The notes under the pieces were generated by a model. That model was not told the DNA's origin and ran no database searches. It saw only the letters and a list, made by a program, of their open reading frames with translations. Position numbers and translations under genes: made by a program. 64,000 nucleotides of DNA. It comes from Woeseiaceae bacterium (lineage in GTDB: Bacteria > Pseudomonadota > Gammaproteobacteria > Steroidobacterales > Woeseiaceae). Position 1 is the first letter of the stretch. Every line of letters starts with the position of its first letter. Location of the stretch: the NCBI GenBank assembly GCA_028277185.1, contig JANQGQ010000022.1, positions 124,001 to 188,000 on the forward strand. Reading direction: 5' to 3'. Positions 63,705 to 64,000 of this stretch are shown here, in pieces.

Positions 63705-64000
63705 GTGCCCCTGGACCAATACAAGACACAGGTGTTGTTGCTGCACAGCGAGCAGAGTGCGCTCGACAGCCTTAGCGCCAGCTTCAACGAGCGGTACACG
63801 GTTCACTGCGCGACCAGCGGCACAGAGGCGCTCAACATTTTCGGCGACACGCCGATACACGTCATCGTCTCCGCACAAAACCTGCCCGGGATGAGCGGCG
63901 TCGAGGCGCTGCGCGAAGCCAAGAAGCGTTCGCCGGAAACGGTCGGCATCCTGCTGGCCGGTCCCAACGACAAGAACCTCGAGGCATTGGTTGGCGATAA
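63705..64000 (+). CDS. Degenerate receiver-domain protein, 3' end outside window
   Basis: The GTG at 63705 follows GGAGG at about seven bases and opens a frame that runs off the window (98 residues visible). The sequence aligns with CheY-type receiver domains (QVLLLHSEQSALDSLSASF; ATSGTEALNIF; LPGMSGVEALREAKKRSPET). The acidic pair reads Ser-Glu, the phosphoacceptor Asp position reads Ala (VIVSAQNLPGMSG) and the conserved Thr reads Ala (ILLAGPND). It is likely a pseudo-receiver; the output domain lies beyond the edge. A TATACT at about 63644 may be its -10. Confidence 0.75.
   Translation, partial: MPLDQYKTQVLLLHSEQSALDSLSASFNERYTVHCATSGTEALNIFGDTPIHVIVSAQNLPGMSGVEALREAKKRSPETVGILLAGPNDKNLEALVGD

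Overview
The window reads as chromosomal DNA of a GC-rich, Gram-negative, aerobic gammaproteobacterium. It encodes BamB, SecDF-YajC, DsbC, a type IV pilus pilotin, TonB-dependent receptors and an ETF-ubiquinone oxidoreductase. From 1 to about 18.4 kb the gene order follows the Pseudomonas-type block queA-tgt-yajC-secD-secF / suhB-trmJ-isc-ndk-rlmN-pilF-rodZ-hisS-yfgM-bamB-der. The content (large NAD-glutamate dehydrogenase, tryptophan 2,3-dioxygenase, acyl-CoA and thiolase enzymes, TonB/S9 peptidase modules) fits a marine or soil heterotroph. I cannot name the genus.

Layout. (a) 1-11.3 kb: minus-strand housekeeping block from der (cut by the window edge) back to trmJ, with suhB divergent. It holds a reduced ISC cluster (IscS, an IscU-like protein that has lost the His-Cys pair, an A-type carrier) without iscR, hscBA or fdx. 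(b) 11.3-13.0 kb: an AT-richer insertion with one unknown membrane protein, bracketed by imperfect direct repeats. Outside these are two perfect 28-29 bp hairpins that share one 23-nt loop and CCGGAA inner stem but have different, fully self-complementary outer stems. Each lies just 3' of a core gene (suhB, secF) and reads in the same sense relative to it. (c) 13-18.4 kb: secF, secD, yajC, tgt, queA. (d) 18.5-20.8 kb: ECF sigma factor, one-TM putative anti-sigma protein and double-PDZ periplasmic protein, ending in an intrinsic terminator. (e) 20.9-27.1 kb: tRNA-Leu(CAA), Nudix hydrolase, dsbC-xerD, then plsC, thiolase, SDR and TVP38-type membrane protein.

(f) 27.2-36.4 kb, accessory: FecI-type sigma, FecR-type regulator, TonB receptor with an STN signalling domain and an exported S9 peptidase form one minus-strand unit. 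The receptor and peptidase are visibly less GC-rich than their surroundings. A DUF222-HNH protein and a FitAB/VapBC-type toxin-antitoxin pair with its own operator follow. (g) 36.5-49.4 kb: HAD phosphatase, ETF-QO, ZapE, MarR regulator, tryptophan dioxygenase, 1611-aa NAD-glutamate dehydrogenase, phosphoglycerate mutase, gamma-carbonic-anhydrase-like protein, TesB thioesterase and an SDR lacking all its catalytic residues. (h) 49.8-56.5 kb: a TonB receptor without STN, a MaoC-like hydratase and the molybdopterin set mocA, moaE, moaD, mobA, moaC, moaA. (i) 56.6-64 kb: a PimC/PimD-like acyl-CoA dehydrogenase pair, a SAM-cleaving DUF62 enzyme, glnS, thrS and, where infC would be expected, a receiver-domain protein without phosphoacceptor residues, cut by the window edge.

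The strongest candidates for something undescribed are the oriented 3'-end hairpins with a conserved loop and covarying stems (11.3 and 12.9 kb), and the FecI/FecR/STN-receptor/S9-peptidase unit as a peptide-sensing and uptake system.
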